DNA of 8,183 bases from Deltaproteobacteria bacterium (GTDB lineage: Bacteria; Desulfobacterota; Binatia; UBA9968), in assembly GCA_020027655.1 (NCBI GenBank), contig JAHKKJ010000413.1:1-8183 (forward strand), written 5' to 3'. The position numbers and the translations under genes were made by a program. This document shows, one piece after another, positions 5,836 to 8,183 of this stretch (within the stretch, counting starts at the first letter, position 1; each line of letters begins with the position of its first letter). Below the pieces are notes generated by a model. The model was not told where the DNA came from and made no database searches. It saw only the letters and a program-made list of their open reading frames with translations.

Positions 5836-6357
5836 TATCGCTTAAGACCACGAAGAAGGGCTTAGCGCAGCATCGCCTCTAAGAGTACATCAAGCGCAAG
5901 TACGGGCTAAAGCCTACTCCCACGGTCAAAGAGTTTTTCGACAAGTGGATCGAAAAAAAGATCGAGCCGCTGTTTCGTCGGGCGCAGGTCAGAGACTATC
6001 GGCAGCATTTCAACGCTTACATTCCGAAGTTCAAAAACATGCGGTTGCTGGCGATAGGGACAGGGGACTTAATCGACTTGAGAGTTGAATTACTTCGCCG
6101 CGGGCTGTAGCGTGAAGACGGCGCGGAATGTCATCGATTCAAGTTTCAGGGGCGCTATAATGGACGCAATCAAGCGGGGAGAAAACCCGCTTGCTGTGGT
6201 TCAGTACGGCGGAACGTCGTTGGCGATGATTCAGGCGGACTATTGCGGGACGTTGGGCCTGCGGTTCGATCAAACCGTTTTCGAACCGCAAGCCGAAAAT
6301 CCCTTGAAGAATATGGTTGCGGGGCCGGGATTTGAACCCGGGACCTCAAGGTTATGA
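5836..6357 (+). pseudogene. tyrosine recombinase (phage-type integrase) relic at the tRNA
   Basis: The first frame reads SLKTTKKGLAQHRL, has a TAA (nonsense), then continues EYIKRKYGLKPTPTVKEFFD and DYRQHFNAYIPKFKNMRLLA. This is the N-terminal arm and SAM-like core-binding domain of an integrase. An extra T at 6108 makes a stop; the next frame picks up SVKTARNVIDSSFRGAIMDA. It then jumps directly to GENPLAVVQYGGTSLAMIQA followed by DYCGTLGL, the region around the catalytic Tyr. The catalytic block with the Arg and His-x-x-Arg motifs, normally well over 100 residues, is deleted. The frame runs on through AENPLKNM into the tRNA gene and stops at TGA 6355-6357, over the anticodon. Orientation and position mark an element that integrated at this tRNA. 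Confidence 0.85.
6256..6294. repeat. 14-bp inverted repeat beside the tRNA 3' end
   Basis: GGCCTGCGGTTCGA (6256-6269) and TCGAACCGCAAGCC (6281-6294) pair with a single G-T wobble around an 11-base loop. It lies in the 3' end of the integrase relic, 20 bases from the tRNA. There is no T-run on either side, so it is not a standard intrinsic terminator, although it could act as a transcript-end hairpin for the tRNA or as an old integrase-binding site. Confidence 0.55.
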
Positions 6358-6390
6358 GCCTTGCGAGCTACCAGACTGCTCCACCCCGCG
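6314..6390 (-). tRNA. initiator tRNA-fMet (CAT anticodon)
   Basis: The 77-base gene folds as a full cloverleaf with encoded CCA. The acceptor strand starts CGCGGGG and ends CCCCGCA-A-CCA, so position 1 is C facing A72: the unpaired end that marks bacterial initiator tRNAs. The D arm is GAGC/GCTC, the T arm CCGGG/CCCGG with TTCAAAT, and the anticodon loop CTCATAA. The anticodon stem is CAAGG/CCTTG, so the usual three G-C pairs (29-41, 30-40, 31-39) are only two; 29-41 is A-U. The anticodon CAT is read from plus-strand 6354-6356. Its 3' end faces the integrase relic. Confidence 0.97.
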
Positions 6391-6407
6391 GCAACGCTGT
6401 GAACCTT

Positions 6408-6436
6408 TTTGTACCTTGCGCTTTGCTTGGAGTCAA
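6408..6436 (-). promoter_or_regulatory. tRNA-fMet promoter
   Basis: On the minus strand TTGACT (-35, 6431-6436) and TACAAA (-10, 6408-6413) are exactly 17 bases apart, 18 bases before the mature 5' end of the tRNA. The -35 box matches five of six bases of the sigma-70 consensus. The divergent Nudix gene starts at 6451, so its own signals must overlap this region or lie in the tRNA gene. Confidence 0.65.
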
Positions 6437-6450
6437 GGTAGGGAAGACGG

Positions 6451-6876
6451 ATGAGTGAGAATCATCGTAACCCGCTGCCCACGGTTGATATCATTATCGA
6501 GGTTGCGGCAGGCGGAGTGATACTCATCGAGAGAAAAAACATTCCAAATGGCTGGGCTCTGCCGGGAGGTTTTGTCGATTATGGCGAGAGTTTGGAAGCC
6601 GCAGCCGTTCGCGAAGCCAAAGAAGAGACCTCCCTGGAGATTCAATTGATCGAGCAGTTTTACACTTACTCGGATCCAAGTCGAGACCCGCGAAAGCATA
6701 CGATATCCACGGTATATATCGCCACAGCGCAGGGAATCCCGCAAGGAGCAGACGACGCCAAGAGAGCGAAAATTTTCACGAAGGGTCAGCTTCCGAATCC
6801 CATTGTTTTTGACCACCCGCGAATCTTGAGCGACTATTTTGTTTACAAAGCGACGGGGAGGCGTCCGAAGCCCTGA
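6451..6876 (+). CDS. Nudix hydrolase, ADP-ribose pyrophosphatase type
   Basis: This 141-residue cytosolic enzyme would hydrolyse a nucleoside diphosphate linked to another group, probably ADP-ribose or a related sugar nucleotide (family inference). The Nudix box occupies about residues 47-69: GGFVDYGESLEAAAVREAKE followed by ETSL. It has the metal-binding REAKEE core; the late Gly of the consensus (EExGU) is Ser. Before it come the strand VAAGGVILIERKN and the WALPGG turn, after it YTYSDPSRDPRKHTISTVYI, a segment typical of this subgroup, and a C-terminal FDHPRILSDYF helix. AGGGAAG precedes the ATG. It is divergent from the tRNA and convergent with the aminotransferase, leaving 22 bases between the latter two genes. 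Confidence 0.9.
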   Translation: MSENHRNPLPTVDIIIEVAAGGVILIERKNIPNGWALPGGFVDYGESLEAAAVREAKEETSLEIQLIEQFYTYSDPSRDPRKHTISTVYIATAQGIPQGADDAKRAKIFTKGQLPNPIVFDHPRILSDYFVYKATGRRPKP

Positions 6877-6898
6877 TCTGACCCCGAATATTCACCTT

Positions 6899-8095
6899 TT
6901 ATTGTAGCTTGCCGACGGCTGAGGCGATCCGCTTGCAGCCCTTTTCTATGTCTTCAAGAGCCGTGGCATAGGAGAATCGGATATGCTCCTTAGAACCAAA
7001 ATCTTCACCCGGGACCACAGCAACTTGGGCTTCTTCGAGGAGATAGTCGGCAATATCGCAGGGGGAAGCAAGTTTCTTCTCGTTAGCCGTTTTACCCAAC
7101 AAGGTGCGGACGTTCGGAAAAACATAGAAGGCCCCCTGTGGTTTGAGGCAACGCATGCCTTGGATCGCGTTGAGCCTATCGACAATGACATCGCGACGCT
7201 TATGAAACTCCCGGACCATCGTCATGACGTCATCTTGCGGCCCCTTGATAGCCTCTAACGCCGCTGCTTGAGCAATCGAAGTCGCGTTGGACGTGCTTTG
7301 ACTCTGGATCTTGCCGGCGGCGGAAATGACATCGGCCGGACCGATTGCATAGCCGATACGCCAACCTGTCATCGCGTAAGTCTTTGACACGCCGTTGATG
7401 ATGACGGTTCGGTCGCGCAGCGCTGGGTTAAGGGCGACGATGTTGTGAACCTGGAAGTCGTCATAAACGATCTTCTCATAGATGTCGTCGGCGATGACCA
7501 AGCAGCTATGTTTCTCCAGGACGCGCGCGATGGCCAGGATCTCGTCAGCAGCATAGCTGGCGCCGGTGGGGTTACAGGGGCTGTTGAGAATAAAGACTCT
7601 TGTTTTGGCGGTCAGCGCAGCCTCGAGTTGTTCGGCATTGGTCCTAAAACCGGTAGCTTCGCTGGTCTGAATGAGTTTGGGGACGCCACCAGCCAGCAGC
7701 GCCATGTCTGAGTAGCTTACCCAGTAGGGTGCCGGGATAAGGATCTCATCTCCGGGATTGACGATGGCTTGTAAGACATTATAAACGGAGTGCTTCGCCC
7801 CACAGCTGACCAAGACATCTTCTTTTCGGTAAGACAGTCCATGTTCTCGTTCATATTTGTGAACAATGGCCGCGCGCAGCGGCTCGATGCCCTTCACGTC
7901 CGTGTACTTCGTCATGCCTTTCCGCAGCGCTTCCACGGCCGCTGCTTTGATGTGATCGGGGGTATCAAAATCGGGCTCGCCGGCAGAGAAATTGACCACG
8001 TCAATTCCTTCCGACCGGAGCTTGCCTGCTTTGGCGGCGATGGCAAGAGTTACCGACGGCTTAATCAGTTTGGTTCTTTCTGCGATAGTTGTCAT
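6899..8095 (-). CDS. aspC: class I aminotransferase, aspartate (possibly aspartate/prephenate) type Ib
   Basis: The 398-residue PLP enzyme transfers the amino group between aspartate and 2-oxoglutarate; many members of subgroup Ib also make arogenate from prephenate, which cannot be decided here. Visible landmarks are the N-terminal SAGEPDFDTP (37-46) and KYTDVKGIEPLR (63-74), then PAPYWVSY (121-128) with the ring-stacking Trp125. SPCNPTG (172-178) holds Asn175, and ADDIY (202-206) holds the Asp that holds the pyridine nitrogen. The PLP lysine is Lys238 in SKTYAMTGWRIGY, with Arg246; the carboxylate-binding Arg373 is in HIRFSYA. Length and motifs are complete. It begins ten bases after coaD, so the two are probably one operon. 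It is convergent with the Nudix gene. Confidence 0.93.
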   Translation of the reverse strand: MTTIAERTKLIKPSVTLAIAAKAGKLRSEGIDVVNFSAGEPDFDTPDHIKAAAVEALRKGMTKYTDVKGIEPLRAAIVHKYEREHGLSYRKEDVLVSCGAKHSVYNVLQAIVNPGDEILIPAPYWVSYSDMALLAGGVPKLIQTSEATGFRTNAEQLEAALTAKTRVFILNSPCNPTGASYAADEILAIARVLEKHSCLVIADDIYEKIVYDDFQVHNIVALNPALRDRTVIINGVSKTYAMTGWRIGYAIGPADVISAAGKIQSQSTSNATSIAQAAALEAIKGPQDDVMTMVREFHKRRDVIVDRLNAIQGMRCLKPQGAFYVFPNVRTLLGKTANEKKLASPCDIADYLLEEAQVAVVPGEDFGSKEHIRFSYATALEDIEKGCKRIASAVGKLQ

Positions 8096-8105
8096 CTTAG
8101 TATCC

Positions 8106-8183
8106 TTAATGGTTGAACTTCTTTACCAGCTTCGTTAGCACGTTGCCGGGGACGAGCCCGGACACATCCCCACCCAAGCTCAC
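8106..8183 (-). CDS. coaD: phosphopantetheine adenylyltransferase, C-terminal end (partial)
   Basis: The last 25 codons before a TAA read SLGGDVSGLVPGNVLTKLVK plus a short basic end. SLGGDVSGLVP is a signature of the C-terminal helix of CoaD, the enzyme that joins ATP and 4'-phosphopantetheine to form dephospho-CoA. The gene continues beyond the right edge. It lies directly upstream of the aminotransferase on the same strand. Confidence 0.85.
   Translation of the reverse strand: MSLGGDVSGLVPGNVLTKLVKKFNH

Noticed and set aside
6171..6193. 8-bp hairpin CAAGCGGG/CCCGCTTG as a terminator
   Set aside because: No T-run follows, and the sequence encodes the expected integrase residues IKRGENPLA, so it is probably a coding coincidence.
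6085..6357. Intact small gene ending MVAGPGFEPGTSRL
   Set aside because: The end is the tRNA read on the wrong strand and the body is the rear part of the integrase relic, so it is not an independent gene.
6433..6816. Minus-strand frame opposite the Nudix gene
   Set aside because: Shadow of a gene with a clear Nudix box.
1..8183. CRISPR array, toxin-antitoxin pair or complete defence system
   Set aside because: No regular short repeats were seen, and none of the small genes shows a toxin, nuclease or defence motif; the accessory genes look decayed rather than organised.

Overview
The window looks like a bacterial chromosome segment with two ordinary housekeeping ends and a worn-out mobile-element scar between them. 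The sigma-54 regulator, the coaD-aminotransferase pair, the ADP-ribose-type Nudix protein and the initiator tRNA with encoded CCA fit a Gram-negative, moderately GC-rich bacterium. Several small accessory proteins resemble ones I associate with Nitrospirota (Nitrospira) and neighbouring phyla, but that assignment is inference and weak.

Left part (about 100-1710, minus strand): an NtrC-type response regulator with receiver and AAA+ sigma-54 activation domains. It has no C-terminal DNA-binding domain and carries a GAFTNA loop in place of GAFTGA. A good -24/-12 sigma-54 promoter lies 69 bases before its start codon, so it may control itself through sigma-54. Behind it is a small two-helix membrane protein.

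Middle (about 1710-5640): a graveyard of small accessory genes with low coding density. It holds a truncated, frameshifted FtsH/M41-like peptidase relic; two small overlapping ORFs, one with a Cys/His zinc-type motif; a frameshifted receiver-domain fragment; and a minus-strand cluster of a zinc-motif 89-aa protein, a 54-aa membrane protein and a broken gene. The break in that last gene includes an exact 8-bp tandem duplication. Further right are a second, larger relative of the 54-aa protein with a related leader, and a BON-domain lipoprotein that looks intact.

Right-centre (5640-6390): a frameshifted second copy of the two-helix membrane gene, then a tyrosine recombinase reduced to its N-terminal and extreme C-terminal pieces. 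The recombinase frame runs into the 3' end of the initiator tRNA gene on the opposite strand. This is the classic layout of an island integrated at a tRNA gene, so the middle section is best read as a decayed genomic island. The tRNA has its own good promoter.

Right end (6451-8183): a Nudix hydrolase (plus strand), convergent with a class I aminotransferase. The aminotransferase lies 10 bases downstream of the 3' end of coaD. These look like stable, intact core genes.

I did not find a complete novel defence or metabolic system. The most interesting features are the HTH-less sigma-54 activator with its promoter, the decayed island, and the initiator tRNA with a changed 3GC motif.
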